The notes under the pieces: model-generated
Database searches by the model: none
Seen by the model: only the letters and a program-made list of their open reading frames with translations
What the model was told of the DNA's origin: nothing
Made by a program: the position numbers and the translations under genes
From: Amycolatopsis tolypomycina
GTDB lineage: Bacteria > Actinomycetota > Actinomycetes > Mycobacteriales > Pseudonocardiaceae
NCBI RefSeq assembly: GCF_900105945.1
Contig: NZ_FNSO01000004.1
Coordinates: 3,968,001 to 4,032,000, forward strand
Direction: 5' to 3'
Length of the DNA: 64,000 bases
Part shown: positions 8,041 to 16,185 of the stretch, in pieces
Layout: each line of letters opens with the position of its first letter
How positions within the stretch are numbered: the stretch's first letter is position 1

Positions 8041-9178
8041 CCAGCGCCGGGTGCGTCCGCAGGTCGATCACCGTGCGCGCCAGCGCCGCCGCCGAGGCCA
8101 GCATCGCCGCCCGGCCGCGCGGGCTCGCCGCCGCCTCCGCGAACTCGGGCGTGTGATCCGACTTCTCCTCCGCCGTGATCGCGACGAACGGGTGGATCGC
8201 CGGGACGCGGACGCTGACGTCCCCGATGTCCGACGACCCGAGGAAGACGCCCGGCGAGGGCGGGGTCGCGTGGATCCCGCAGGCCGCCAGGTGCTCGGTG
8301 AACCGCTCCGAGAGCACCGGGTTGTCGCGGAAGTGGGCGTACCCGCGCCCGAGGCGTTCGACGTCGACCTTCGCGCCGGTCGCCAGCGCCGCGCCTTCCG
8401 CGCACGTCGTCACGTCCTCGACCAGGCGATCCAGCGCGTCCGTGGTCAGCGCGCGGAGGCCGAACCGGCCTTCGGCGCGGTCGGGGACGATGTTCGTCGC
8501 CTCGCCGCCGCGGGTGACGATCCCCTGGACGTGCGACCCGGCGGGCAGCCGCTGGCGCAGGGCCGAGATCGCCCCGAACGCCTGGATCAGCGCGGCGAGG
8601 GCGTCGATGCCGTGCTCCGGGTCGCCGGTCGGGTGCGCCGCCCGGCCGTGGAAGGTCACCTTGACCTCGACCTGGGCGGTCAGCGGCGCCCACGACCACG
8701 AGTGGACACCGGGGTGGACCATCAGGGCCGCGTCGACGTCGTCGAAGACGCCCGCCTCGGCCATCGCGACCTTGCCGCCGCCGCGTTCCTCGGCCGGGGT
8801 GCCCACCGCGAGCAGCGAGCCCGGGGTGTCGCCCAGCACGTCCTTGGCGGCCAGCGCGGCCCCCAGGCCGGTCGCGGCGATCAGGTTGTGCCCGCACGCG
8901 TGCCCGAGACCCGGCAGGGCGTCGTACTCGAGGAGCAGGGCGACGCACGGCCGCCCTTCGCCGGCGCGGGCGACGAACGCCGTCGCCAGCCCGGCGACCC
9001 CGGTTTCCACCTCGAAGCCGTCCGCGGCCAGCTCGGCGGTGAGCCGTCCGGCGGCCGCGTGCTCCTCATAGGACAGTTCCGGCCGCTCGTGCAGCGCGGT
9101 GGCGACGGCCCACAGCCGCTCGTCCAGGTGCTCGATCCGCTCGTCGGCCCGCTCGTGCAGCTCTTCGTGCGACTCCAT
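7991..9178 (-). CDS. M20-family amidohydrolase/peptidase
   Basis: 395 residues from ATG 9178. Metal-site motifs of M20D aminoacylase-like enzymes: LEYDALPGLGHACGHN, the catalytic glutamates in GTPAEERGGGK, the dimerisation-domain motif FHGRAAHPTGDPEHGIDAL and SDHTPEFAE near the end. A start further upstream (9229) is possible, but a GGGTAT promoter box at 9194-9189 would place the RNA start just before ATG 9178, which supports the shorter form. Substrate probably an N-acyl amino acid or amidated compound. Confidence 0.87.
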   Translation of the reverse strand: MESHEELHERADERIEHLDERLWAVATALHERPELSYEEHAAAGRLTAELAADGFEVETGVAGLATAFVARAGEGRPCVALLLEYDALPGLGHACGHNLIAATGLGAALAAKDVLGDTPGSLLAVGTPAEERGGGKVAMAEAGVFDDVDAALMVHPGVHSWSWAPLTAQVEVKVTFHGRAAHPTGDPEHGIDALAALIQAFGAISALRQRLPAGSHVQGIVTRGGEATNIVPDRAEGRFGLRALTTDALDRLVEDVTTCAEGAALATGAKVDVERLGRGYAHFRDNPVLSERFTEHLAACGIHATPPSPGVFLGSSDIGDVSVRVPAIHPFVAITAEEKSDHTPEFAEAAASPRGRAAMLASAAALARTVIDLRTHPALVSRAWDCFRDLARNGR

Positions 9179-9188
9179 GCCCTCCGGG

Positions 9189-9213
9189 ATACCCCAACCG
9201 CGGACGGTCACGC
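9189..9213 (-). promoter_or_regulatory. SigB/SigF-type promoter of the M20 gene
   Basis: GCGT (9213-9210), 15 nt, GGGTAT (9194-9189) on the minus strand; the start codon lies 11 nt downstream. The -10 box is canonical and the -35 box fits only the loose GNNT form. Confidence 0.45.
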
Positions 9214-9222
9214 CACCGGGGT

Positions 9223-9248
9223 GTTTCACCGGGGCCGCGTCCGGCTAC
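9223..9248 (+). promoter_or_regulatory. Possible SigB/SigF-type promoter of the decarboxylase gene
   Basis: GTTT (9223-9226), 16 nt, GGCTAC (9243-9248). The -35 is canonical, but the -10 deviates at the third base. Confidence 0.3.
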
Positions 9249-9257
9249 TCCGGCGGA

Positions 9258-10718
9258 ATGGACCACAGCAAGGCACCGGTTCTCGAAGCGCTGCGCGACT
9301 ACCACAGCGCCGGCTACGTCCCGTTCAACGCGCCCGGCCACAAGCAGGGCCGCGGCATCGACCCGCGGGTCCTCGAAGTCGTGGGTGCCGACGTGTTCAA
9401 GTCCGATGTCATCGCACTGAACGGCCTGGACGACCGGCTGATGCGCCGGGGCGTGCTGGAAGAAGCCCAGCAGCTGATGGCCGACGCGGTCGGCGCCGAG
9501 CACACGTTCTTCTCCACGTGCGGGAGCTCGCTGTCGGTGAAGAGCGCGATGCTCGCCGTCGCCGGCCCGCACGAGAAGCTGCTGGTCCCCCGCCACGTCC
9601 ACAAGTCGGTGATCTCCGGGCTGATCGTCAGCGGCGTCCGGCCGGTGTGGGTGCACCCGCACTGGGACGCCGAGCGGCACCTGAGCCACCCACCTGGCGT
9701 GCGCGAGTTCGCCGAGGCCTACGAGCGCGACCCCGAGGTCAAGGGCGCCCTCGTGGTGACCCCGACCGACTACGGCACGTGCGGCAACCTCGCGGCGATC
9801 GCCGAGTGGTGTCACGAACGCGGGCTCCCGCTGATCGTCGACGAGGCGTGGGGCGCGCACCTGCCGTTCCACGACGGCCTGCCGCCGTGGGGCATGGACG
9901 CGGGTGCCGACGTGTGCGTCACGAGCGTGCACAAGATGGGGGCCGCGGTCGAGCAGAGCTCGGTCTTCCACCTGCAGGGCGACCGCGTCGACCCGGACGT
10001 GCTGAAGGCGCGGGAGGACCTGCTCGGCACGACCAGCGCGAGCTCCCTCGTCTACGCCGCCCTCGACGGCTGGCGGCGGCAGATGGCCGAGCACGGCAAG
10101 GAGCTGCTGGCCGGCGCGCTGACGCTCGTGGAGTCGGTCCGCGGCCGGCTGACCGAGCTGGGCCTGTCCGTGCAGCACGACGAGTTCCTCGGCCCCGACC
10201 TCGCCGACTCGGTCGACCCGCTGAAGGTCGTGCTCGACCTCGAAAAGCTGGGCATCAGCGGCTACCAGGCGGCGGACTGGCTGCGCGAGCACCAGCGCGT
10301 CACCGTCGGCCTGGCCGACCACCGCCGGATCGTGGCCCAGTTCAACCACTCCGACGACGAGCAGACGGCCGGCACGCTGATCAACGCCCTGGACGCGCTG
10401 GTGAAGGTGGCGCCCTCGTTCGAAAAGCCGCCGCAGGTGGACCTGCCCTCGCCGCGGGAGATGGAGCTGGAGACGGCGATGCTGCCGCGTGACGCGTTCT
10501 TCGGCGAGGCCGAGCAGGTGCCGGCGGACGAGGCGGTGGGCCGGATCTCGGCCGAGATGATCACGCCGTACCCGCCCGGCGCGCCCGGTGTGCTGCCCGG
10601 CGAGGTGCTCACCCGGCCGATGCTCGACTACCTGCGCAGCGGGCTCGGCGCGGGGATGCAGCTGCCCGACCCGGCCGACTCGAAGCTCGAGTCGATCCGG
10701 GTCGTCGCGCAGTCCTGA
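9258..10718 (+). CDS. Orn/Lys/Arg decarboxylase-type PLP enzyme
   Basis: 486 residues from ATG 9258. Fold-type I PLP enzyme of the major Orn/Lys/Arg decarboxylase group, with VPFNAPGHKQGRG near the N-terminus, TFFSTCGSSLSVKSAM, the VDEAWGAH aspartate region, and SVHKMG with the PLP-binding Lys226. The C-terminal domain carries ISAEMITPYPPGAPGVLPGE. Its length matches the shorter bacterial (SpeA/Cad-like) form. Polyamine or cadaverine formation is likely; the amino acid used cannot be told. Confidence 0.88.
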   Translation: MDHSKAPVLEALRDYHSAGYVPFNAPGHKQGRGIDPRVLEVVGADVFKSDVIALNGLDDRLMRRGVLEEAQQLMADAVGAEHTFFSTCGSSLSVKSAMLAVAGPHEKLLVPRHVHKSVISGLIVSGVRPVWVHPHWDAERHLSHPPGVREFAEAYERDPEVKGALVVTPTDYGTCGNLAAIAEWCHERGLPLIVDEAWGAHLPFHDGLPPWGMDAGADVCVTSVHKMGAAVEQSSVFHLQGDRVDPDVLKAREDLLGTTSASSLVYAALDGWRRQMAEHGKELLAGALTLVESVRGRLTELGLSVQHDEFLGPDLADSVDPLKVVLDLEKLGISGYQAADWLREHQRVTVGLADHRRIVAQFNHSDDEQTAGTLINALDALVKVAPSFEKPPQVDLPSPREMELETAMLPRDAFFGEAEQVPADEAVGRISAEMITPYPPGAPGVLPGEVLTRPMLDYLRSGLGAGMQLPDPADSKLESIRVVAQS

Positions 10719-10727
10719 CGCGCCAAG

Positions 10728-10757
10728 GGGGGGCACTTTCACGTGAAAGTGCCCCCC
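10728..10757. terminator. Family B palindrome, bidirectional terminator
   Basis: A perfect 30-bp palindrome: six G, CACTTTC, centre ACGT, GAAAGTG, six C; flanking AA/TT extend it. It lies between convergent genes ending at 10718 and 10767. The same 30 bp recurs at 35093-35122 and a degenerate copy at 47532. Confidence 0.85.
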
Positions 10758-10766
10758 TTGCGTGTG

Positions 10767-11246
10767 TCAGGCTTTGGCGCTCTTGAGGTCGAGCGGGTTC
10801 TTCGGGGCGTCGGAACGGGCGTCGATCATCCGCTGCCCCAGCTCCTGCAGCTGCTTGCGGCCCATCGCCGAGCGGACCTCGGGGAACCACTCGTCCTCTT
10901 CCTCTTCGACGTGGTGCCGGACGTTCTCCGTGAGGACGGTGACCTTCGCGTCGAACGTCTCGTCCTTCGGGTCCATGCCGAGCAGTTCCGACAGCATCCA
11001 CACCACGACGTGGTGCTCCTCCACGCTTTCCAGGACGTGGTCCTTCGTCTCCGGAACGGCTTCCCGCGCCGCCGGGTAGAAGATCTCCTCCTCGATGTAG
11101 GCGTGGACGGTCAGCTCTTCGATGATCGAGTCCGCGATCCGGCGCTTCTCGTCGTACGCGTCCTCCCCCGCCTTCTCGAATTGCTTGAACAGCTTCTCCA
11201 CGGTCTTGTGGTCGTTCTTGAGCAGCACGATCGCATCGGTCGACAT
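10767..11246 (-). CDS. Hemerythrin HHE-domain protein
   Basis: 159 residues from ATG 11246. Four-helix HHE domain with iron-ligand pattern: LLKNDHKTVEKLF, HAYIEEEIFYPA, SVEEHHVVVWML and VRHHVEEEEDEWFP. Such diiron proteins sense or carry oxygen, NO or peroxide. The gene has its own SigB/SigF-type promoter, back-to-back with that of the YbdK-type ligase, which suggests a role in oxidative or general stress. Confidence 0.9.
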   Translation of the reverse strand: MSTDAIVLLKNDHKTVEKLFKQFEKAGEDAYDEKRRIADSIIEELTVHAYIEEEIFYPAAREAVPETKDHVLESVEEHHVVVWMLSELLGMDPKDETFDAKVTVLTENVRHHVEEEEDEWFPEVRSAMGRKQLQELGQRMIDARSDAPKNPLDLKSAKA

Positions 11247-11256
11247 GACCGGGCGA

Positions 11257-11281
11257 ATACCCGCCGGGCCGCCCGGAAAAC
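11257..11281 (-). promoter_or_regulatory. SigB/SigF-type promoter of hemerythrin gene
   Basis: GTTT (11281-11278), 15 nt, GGGTAT (11262-11257) on the minus strand. The RNA start would fall near 11250, just ahead of ATG 11246. Divergent from the next promoter. Confidence 0.7.
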
Positions 11282-11284
11282 GCC

Positions 11285-11310
11285 GTTTGCCCGAACGGGT
11301 GCCCGGGTAT
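11285..11310 (+). promoter_or_regulatory. SigB/SigF-type promoter of YbdK-type ligase 1
   Basis: GTTT (11285-11288), 16 nt, GGGTAT (11305-11310), a full consensus match. Only 3 bp separate its -35 box from that of the divergent hemerythrin promoter. Confidence 0.72.
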
Positions 11311-11341
11311 TCATCGGGCCCCGACCTCCAGGAGTACACCG

Positions 11342-12424
11342 GTGAACCAACCGCTGACGTTCGGCATCGAAGAGGAGTTCTTCGTCGTCGACCGCCGTGG
11401 CCACCTGTCCCACGCCGGCGACGACGTCGTCGACGCGGCCGAAGCCGCCGGCGACGACCAGGGCGAGCTGCAGCACGAGCTGACGCGGTCCCAGGCCGAG
11501 GCGGCCACCGACGTCTGCCGGACCCACACCGAAGCCCTGCGCCAGCTGCGCACGCTGCGCGCCGACCTCGCCGGGGCCGCCCGGCGCCGCGGCTACCGGG
11601 TGCTGCCTGCCGCGTCCCCGGTGCTGTTCGAGGCGAACCCGCCGGTCATCACGCCGAACCCGCGCTACGAGCGGATGGCCGAGCACTTCGGCGCCACCGC
11701 GCGGACGTCGCTCACCTGCGGCTGCCACGTGCACGTGGCGATCCCGGACAAGGAAGCCGGCGTCCAGGTGCTGAACCGGATCCGGCCGTGGCTGCCGGTC
11801 CTGCTCACGGTGACGGCGAACTCGGCGATCTCCGACGGCTACGACACCGGCTACTGCAGCTGGCGGTACCAGCAGTGGAGCCGCTGGCCGTCGGCTGGGC
11901 CGCCACCGCGGTTCGCGTCGCTCGACGAGTACGAGAGCATTGTGGACGGCTGGCTGCGCGCGGGTTCGATCCTCGACCGCGGGATGATCTACTGGGACGT
12001 CCGGCTTTCGGACAAGCAGCCGACGCTGGAGTTCCGCATCGCCGACGTCGCGGCGGTCCCGGAGGACGCGGTGCTGCTGGGGGTGCTGGCCCGCGCCCTG
12101 GTCGCCACGGCACTGGCCGACGACCAGCCCGCACCGATGCTGTCGAACGAGGTGCTGCGCGCCCAGCTCTGGCGGGCCTCGCGCGAAGGGGTCACGGGCT
12201 GCTGCCCCCACCCGAAGAGCGGCGGCTTGGAGCCGACGAAGGCGGTGCTCGACGACCTGATCTCCCTGACGGCCCCGGCCCTCGAAGCGGCGGGCGACCT
12301 GGACTTCGCCCGGGAGGGCACGGCCCGCCTGGCCGCCGAGGGCGGCGGCGCGGACCGGCAACGGCGGCGGTTCGCCGAGCGGGACCGCGCCGAAGACGTG
12401 GTCGACCTGCTCGCGGGTGACTAG
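11342..12424 (+). CDS. YbdK-family carboxylate-amine ligase (glutamate-cysteine ligase 2 type), paralogue 1
   Basis: 360 residues from GTG 11342. Family hallmarks: GIEEEFFVVD at the N-terminus (Mg-ATP glutamates), ELTRSQAEAATDVCRTH, CGCHVHVAIPD, DTGYCSWRYQQWSRWPSAGPP and PTLEFRIADVA. YbdK enzymes have weak glutamate-cysteine ligase activity in vitro, and their true substrates are mostly unknown. Its TAG stop shares a CTAG palindrome with the convergent STAS gene. A second, diverged paralogue lies 500 bp on. Confidence 0.9.
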   Translation: MNQPLTFGIEEEFFVVDRRGHLSHAGDDVVDAAEAAGDDQGELQHELTRSQAEAATDVCRTHTEALRQLRTLRADLAGAARRRGYRVLPAASPVLFEANPPVITPNPRYERMAEHFGATARTSLTCGCHVHVAIPDKEAGVQVLNRIRPWLPVLLTVTANSAISDGYDTGYCSWRYQQWSRWPSAGPPPRFASLDEYESIVDGWLRAGSILDRGMIYWDVRLSDKQPTLEFRIADVAAVPEDAVLLGVLARALVATALADDQPAPMLSNEVLRAQLWRASREGVTGCCPHPKSGGLEPTKAVLDDLISLTAPALEAAGDLDFAREGTARLAAEGGGADRQRRRFAERDRAEDVVDLLAGD

Positions 12425-12822
12425 CTCACCGGCGGCCTGCCCTCGAGGCGGTCCAGCAGTTCGAGCGCCCGCACCGCGGCCCGCGATCGGCCCGGGTCGA
12501 CGACCAGGTGGACGCCGGCGGCCTCGGCGTGGCGGTGGGCGCGCAGCAGCACGCGGATGCCCGCGGCGCCGAGGAACCGGACCTGCCCCAGGTCCACCCG
12601 CAGTACCCCCGGCCGGGCCCGGACGTGCTCGTCCAGCACCGCCGCCAGGCCGGCCACCGTGCACAGGTCGACTTCGCCGGTGACCTCCACGACGACCGCG
12701 TCGGGGCTCTTCCAGCGGATCCGGCTGCCCGGGTCGCCGTCGGACGGGGCGCGGGGCGAAGGCAGCCGGTGCGACGGCGAAGTCTCCGCCCCGACCACCC
12801 GCAGCCGCTCGTGAGTTGTCAT
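12421..12822 (-). CDS. STAS-domain (anti-anti-sigma factor-like) protein lacking the phospho-serine
   Basis: 133 residues from ATG 12822. After a polar N-terminal extension of about 35 residues comes a STAS domain: VVVEVTGEVDLCTVAGLAAV, LRVDLGQVRFLGAAGIRVLL and a C-terminal helix. In SpoIIAA/RsbV/BldG-type antagonists the turn before the helix carries a phosphorylated serine (DSxG or similar). Here it reads LGAAG, so the usual site is alanine. With its own SigB-type promoter it may feed back on a stress sigma factor; that is inference. Confidence 0.82.
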   Translation of the reverse strand: MTTHERLRVVGAETSPSHRLPSPRAPSDGDPGSRIRWKSPDAVVVEVTGEVDLCTVAGLAAVLDEHVRARPGVLRVDLGQVRFLGAAGIRVLLRAHRHAEAAGVHLVVDPGRSRAAVRALELLDRLEGRPPVS

Positions 12823-12831
12823 GGGTGCGAG

Positions 12832-12858
12832 GTACCCGCGGCGCGCGTTCGGCGAAAC
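12832..12858 (-). promoter_or_regulatory. SigB/SigF-type promoter of the STAS gene
   Basis: GTTT (12858-12855), 17 nt, GGGTAC (12837-12832) on the minus strand; ATG 12822 is 9 nt after the box. Confidence 0.65.
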
Positions 12859-12875
12859 AAGGCCCGGGTCCGGGC

Positions 12876-12900
12876 GCATTTCCGCGGCGGGAACGGGTAA
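12876..12900 (+). promoter_or_regulatory. Candidate SigB/SigF-type promoter of YbdK-type ligase 2
   Basis: GCAT (12876-12879), 15 nt, GGGTAA (12895-12900). It fits the GNNT form only. Confidence 0.45.
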
Positions 12901-12933
12901 TCCCGGCGAACGCCCTCCGGAAGGAGCCCGCCC

Positions 12934-14067
12934 ATGTCCGACGGCCCGCCCACGATGGGTGTCGAAGAGGAGTTCCTCCTCGTGAATCCCCGCACCGGGC
13001 ACGCGTCGCCGTGCGCGGAACCGGTGCTGGCCCGCCACCGCCACCACGGCCCGCTGCCCGACGGCGTGCGGGTGCACCGGGAACTGCGGCTCACGCAGCT
13101 GGAGGCCGTCAGCGGTGTCTGCGCGGGCGCGGACGAGCTCCGCCACCAGCTGACCGCCGCGCGCCGCGTGCTGGCCGGTGCCGCCGCGGCCGAAGACTGC
13201 GCGCTGCTGGCCACCGGTACGCCGATCGGGCCCGCGCCGGCCGCGCCGCCGCCCGCGAGCACTGGCCGGTACGCCGAAATCGACGACATCTACGGCGCGG
13301 TCGTCGCCGACTACGAAGCCTGCGGGTGCCACGTCCACGTCGGCGTGCCCGATCCCGACACCGCGGTCGCCGTCGTCAACCACCTCGGCCGGTGGCTGCC
13401 GACGCTGCTGGCCCTTTCGGCCAATTCGCCGTTGGACCACGGGCGCGACACCGGGTACGCCAGCTGGCGGATGGTCCTGCAGTCCCGCTTCCCCGGCTCC
13501 GGCGTCGCCCCGCACCTGCGGGGGCACGCCGAGTACCGGCGGGCCGTCGAGGCGCTGGTCGAGTGCGGCGCGCTCGTCGACCCGGACCAGACGTTCTGGC
13601 TGGCCCGGCCGTCCGGCCGCTTCCCCACCGTCGAGTTCCGGGTCGCCGACACCGCGCTGACCGTCGACCACGCCGTGCTGCAGGCGCTGCTGAGCCGGGC
13701 GCTGGTGCAGCGGGCGCTGGCCGACCTCGCCGACGGCCGGGAAGCGGAGCCGCTGTCCCCGCAGGTGACCGCGGCGGCCGTGTGGGCCGCGGCGCGCCAC
13801 GGCCTCGACGGGCAGCTCGTGGACGCCGCCGGGGAGACGCGGCGGCCCGCGTGGGCCCTGGTCGACGAGCTGCTCACGCACGTCCGCGAGCCCCTCGAAG
13901 AGAGCGGCGACCTGGCCGAGGTCCGCAAGCTCGTCGACGCCGTGCGGGCCGAGGGCACCGGCGCCGCGCAGCAGCGTGCGGCCGCCGTCGACGGGACCGC
14001 GGCCGCGGTGCGGTGGCTCACCGCGGTGACCGTGCCCGCGGCGCATGGAACGCTGCTGACCGGGTAG
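12934..14067 (+). CDS. YbdK-family carboxylate-amine ligase, paralogue 2
   Basis: 377 residues, ATG 12934 behind GGAAGGAG. Same family as the gene at 11342: GVEEEFLLVNPRTG, ELRLTQLEAVSGVC, CGCHVHVGVPDPDTA, DTGYASWRMVLQSRFPGSG and PTVEFRVADTAL. The segment after DTGYASWR departs from the usual RYQxWSRWP form, so substrate preference may differ between the two copies. Followed after 8 bp by an oxidase-like gene, probably in the same transcript. Confidence 0.88.
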   Translation: MSDGPPTMGVEEEFLLVNPRTGHASPCAEPVLARHRHHGPLPDGVRVHRELRLTQLEAVSGVCAGADELRHQLTAARRVLAGAAAAEDCALLATGTPIGPAPAAPPPASTGRYAEIDDIYGAVVADYEACGCHVHVGVPDPDTAVAVVNHLGRWLPTLLALSANSPLDHGRDTGYASWRMVLQSRFPGSGVAPHLRGHAEYRRAVEALVECGALVDPDQTFWLARPSGRFPTVEFRVADTALTVDHAVLQALLSRALVQRALADLADGREAEPLSPQVTAAAVWAAARHGLDGQLVDAAGETRRPAWALVDELLTHVREPLEESGDLAEVRKLVDAVRAEGTGAAQQRAAAVDGTAAAVRWLTAVTVPAAHGTLLTG

Positions 14068-14075
14068 CCGCGACC

Positions 14076-15071
14076 ATGACGACTTCCACCTCCCCGGGGG
14101 CGGCCACCCTGCCGGCCGCCCGGGGCCCGCTCTCCGAGTCCGTCCTGGGGACCCTCCTGCGTGCCCGGCCGCGGGCGGACCTCGACTTCGACGTCCTCGC
14201 CGACACCGACCCGCTCGGCGACGACCTCCAGCTGGCGCTGCACCTGTGCTACGAGCTGCACTACCAGGGCCTGCCGGGCGTCTCCCCCGACTGGGAGTGG
14301 GACCCGGAGCTGCTGCGCCTGCGCGGCGCGCTGGAGGCGCGGTTCCTGGCCGCGCTCCGCGACAACGTGGCCGGCGGCGAGGACGTCACGGCCGAACTCG
14401 ACGCCCTGCTCGTCGAGCCGATCGACGCCGAAGGCGTGTCGCACTACCTGCGCGACCACGGCGACTGGGCGCAGGTGCGGGAGTACTTCACGCACCGCTC
14501 GATCTACCACCACAAGGAAGCCGACCCGCACGCGTGGGTGATCCCGCGGCTGCGCGGCCGGGCCAAGGCCGCGCTGGTCGCGGTCGAGTTCGACGAGTTC
14601 GGCGGCGGCCGCGCGGACCGGGTGCACGCGCGCCTCTACGCCGACCTGCTGCACGCGGCGGGCCTGCCCGACGGCTACCTGGAGCTCATCGACCAGGTCC
14701 CCGGCTCGATGCTGGCGGTGGTCAACATGATGTCGCTGTTCGGCCTGCACCGGTCGCTGCGCGGCGCGCTGTGCGGGCACTTCGCGGCGGCGGAGATCAC
14801 CACGGCGCCCTCCGCGCAGCGGCTGGACCAGGCCCTGCGGCGCCTCGACGCGCCGGAGGCCTGCCGGTTCTTCTACACCGAGCACATCGAAGCGGACGCC
14901 GTCCACGAGCAGGTGATGCGCCACGACGTGCTCGGCGACCTGCTGGACCAGGAGCCCGAGCTGGCCGCCGACGTCGTGTTCGGCATCCAGGCCACCGAGT
15001 TCCTGGAGGGCCGCTTCGGGGCCCAGCTGCTGGACAGCTGGAAGGCCGGGAAGTCCTCGCTGCGACCGTGA
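14076..15071 (+). CDS. Iron-containing redox enzyme, haem-oxygenase-like diiron fold
   Basis: 331 residues from ATG 14076. Predicted all-helical, with histidine/glutamate clusters expected of haem-oxygenase-like diiron oxidases: REYFTHRSIYHHKEADPHAW, VEFDEFGGGRADRVH and FFYTEHIEADAVHEQV. Such enzymes do C-C, C-N or N-N oxidations on small acids or amino acids. Co-transcription with the YbdK ligase suggests that one makes an amide or dipeptide and the other oxidises it. The product is unknown. Confidence 0.8.
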   Translation: MTTSTSPGAATLPAARGPLSESVLGTLLRARPRADLDFDVLADTDPLGDDLQLALHLCYELHYQGLPGVSPDWEWDPELLRLRGALEARFLAALRDNVAGGEDVTAELDALLVEPIDAEGVSHYLRDHGDWAQVREYFTHRSIYHHKEADPHAWVIPRLRGRAKAALVAVEFDEFGGGRADRVHARLYADLLHAAGLPDGYLELIDQVPGSMLAVVNMMSLFGLHRSLRGALCGHFAAAEITTAPSAQRLDQALRRLDAPEACRFFYTEHIEADAVHEQVMRHDVLGDLLDQEPELAADVVFGIQATEFLEGRFGAQLLDSWKAGKSSLRP

Positions 15072-15076
15072 CGGCC

Positions 15077-15112
15077 GTGGCCTCCCGGGCCTGCGCCCGG
15101 GAGGCAGGCCAC
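15077..15112. terminator. Hairpin between convergent genes
   Basis: CCTCCCGGGC (15081-15090), loop CTGC, GCCCGGGAGG (15095-15104); outer GTGG and CCAC can also pair across a small bulge. It separates the oxidase gene (end 15071) from the CDGSH gene (end 15114). Confidence 0.7.
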
Positions 15113-15113
15113 G

Positions 15114-15326
15114 TCAGTCGTCCGCCTGCGTGCGGACGCGTTTGCGGTGGCTGGTGTCGCAGAACGGGAACCGCTTGCTGCGCCGGCACGCGCACACCGC
15201 GACCAGGAACCGCTCGGACCGCACGAGCTCGCCGTCCGGCGTGCACAGCTCGACCGGCCCCTCGACCAGCACCGGGCCGCCCGGGACGACGGTCACCCGC
15301 CGCGGTCCCCGCTCACCGGTCGGCAC
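15114..15326 (-). CDS. CDGSH-type [2Fe-2S] protein
   Basis: 70 residues from GTG 15326, which lies inside the 3' end of the upstream methyltransferase gene (14-bp overlap). The cluster-binding motif is CACRRSKRFPFCDTSH: three cysteines and one histidine in CDGSH spacing, with DT in place of DG. Small soluble proteins of this type carry a labile [2Fe-2S] cluster and act in redox or iron handling. Confidence 0.88.
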   Translation of the reverse strand: MPTGERGPRRVTVVPGGPVLVEGPVELCTPDGELVRSERFLVAVCACRRSKRFPFCDTSHRKRVRTQADD

Positions 15327-16032
15327 GGAGCACCACCAGCTCTTCCACCCGCTGACCGGGCTCGATCAGCCCGGCCGCCTCGAGGAACTCCGTCCGTCCG
15401 GACAGGACCGGGCCGAACGGGATCCACGCGCGCCGGACCACCGAAGCCCGCAACCCCTGTGCTTCCAGCATTTCCCGCGACTTGTCCACATCGGACAAGG
15501 CGGAATGCACGAGCAGCATCGTCCCGCCGGGCCGCAGCAGCGTGCCCGCGGCGGTGCACAACGGGTCCAGCAGCGCGCGGCCGTCCGGGCCCGCGTCCCA
15601 GCCCCGGGTGGACCGGACCGCCGGCGCCGGGGACGGCACGTACGGCGGGTTCGCGACGACGACGTCGAACGGGCCCTCACGCAGCGCCCGGGTGAGACCG
15701 CCCCGGCACGGGCGCACGGCGAGCTGCCGGACCAGCGCGTTGAGCCGCGCCGAAGCCAGCGCCCGGCGCGAAAGGTCCAGCGCGTAAACGGTTCCCGCAC
15801 CACGGCGGGCCAGCGTGATCGCCTGTGCGCCGGTGCCGGTGCACAGGTCGAGGGCACGGGCGCCGGCCGGGATCGCCAGTTCGGCGATCGCCGAAGCGAG
15901 CAGGGCGGTGTCTTCCTGCGGGCGGTAGACGCCGGGCAGGCGCAGCATCCGCGGGGCGGCCGGCACGGGCCGGTGGACGACGGACCGGGCGGCCAAGGGG
16001 CCCGGGCGGACGGGTTCCGCCGACGTGGTCAT
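15313..16032 (-). CDS. HemK-like SAM-dependent methyltransferase
   Basis: 239 residues from ATG 16032, with AAGGAGA upstream. Rossmann methyltransferase: LDLCTGTGAQAITLAR (SAM motif I), YALDLSRRAL, and the NPPY catalytic tetrapeptide in VVVANPPYVPSP, as in N5-glutamine or base N-methyltransferases. The usual PrmC N-terminal helical domain is missing, so the target need not be a release factor. Forms a two-gene unit with the CDGSH gene under a SigB/SigF-type promoter. Confidence 0.85.
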   Translation of the reverse strand: MTTSAEPVRPGPLAARSVVHRPVPAAPRMLRLPGVYRPQEDTALLASAIAELAIPAGARALDLCTGTGAQAITLARRGAGTVYALDLSRRALASARLNALVRQLAVRPCRGGLTRALREGPFDVVVANPPYVPSPAPAVRSTRGWDAGPDGRALLDPLCTAAGTLLRPGGTMLLVHSALSDVDKSREMLEAQGLRASVVRRAWIPFGPVLSGRTEFLEAAGLIEPGQRVEELVVLRADR

Positions 16033-16096
16033 CTGGGTCTCCTTCACTCGCCGCGGTCCCGGCGCGATCGCCGGCGGCAAACCGCGTCGCCCCCGC

Positions 16097-16121
16097 TTAC
16101 CCGGCGATCACCGGGGCAAAC
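16097..16121 (-). promoter_or_regulatory. SigB/SigF-type promoter of methyltransferase-CDGSH unit
   Basis: GTTT (16121-16118), 15 nt, GGGTAA (16102-16097) on the minus strand. Confidence 0.68.
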
Positions 16122-16127
16122 GCCGGT

Positions 16128-16152
16128 GGTTGAGCCCGGCACGGCCGGGTAT
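16128..16152 (+). promoter_or_regulatory. SigB/SigF-type promoter of small ORF 16186
   Basis: GGTT (16128-16131), 15 nt, GGGTAT (16147-16152). Divergent from the methyltransferase promoter. Confidence 0.6.
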
Positions 16153-16185
16153 CCGGTGCGGAAAGGACCGTGAAGGAGGGCCGAG

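Noticed and set aside
8051..10492. Very long open frames opposite or across real genes (such as 8051-10492 on the plus strand, or 31118-33919 on the minus strand)
   Set aside because: GC-rich third-position shadows of the amidohydrolase, decarboxylase, PiT and glycosyltransferase genes. Their translations are Arg/Pro/Gly-rich with no recognisable motif.
11255..11312. GAATACCC...GGGTATTC as an operator or hairpin
   Set aside because: Better explained as the two -10 boxes of back-to-back SigB/SigF-type promoters.
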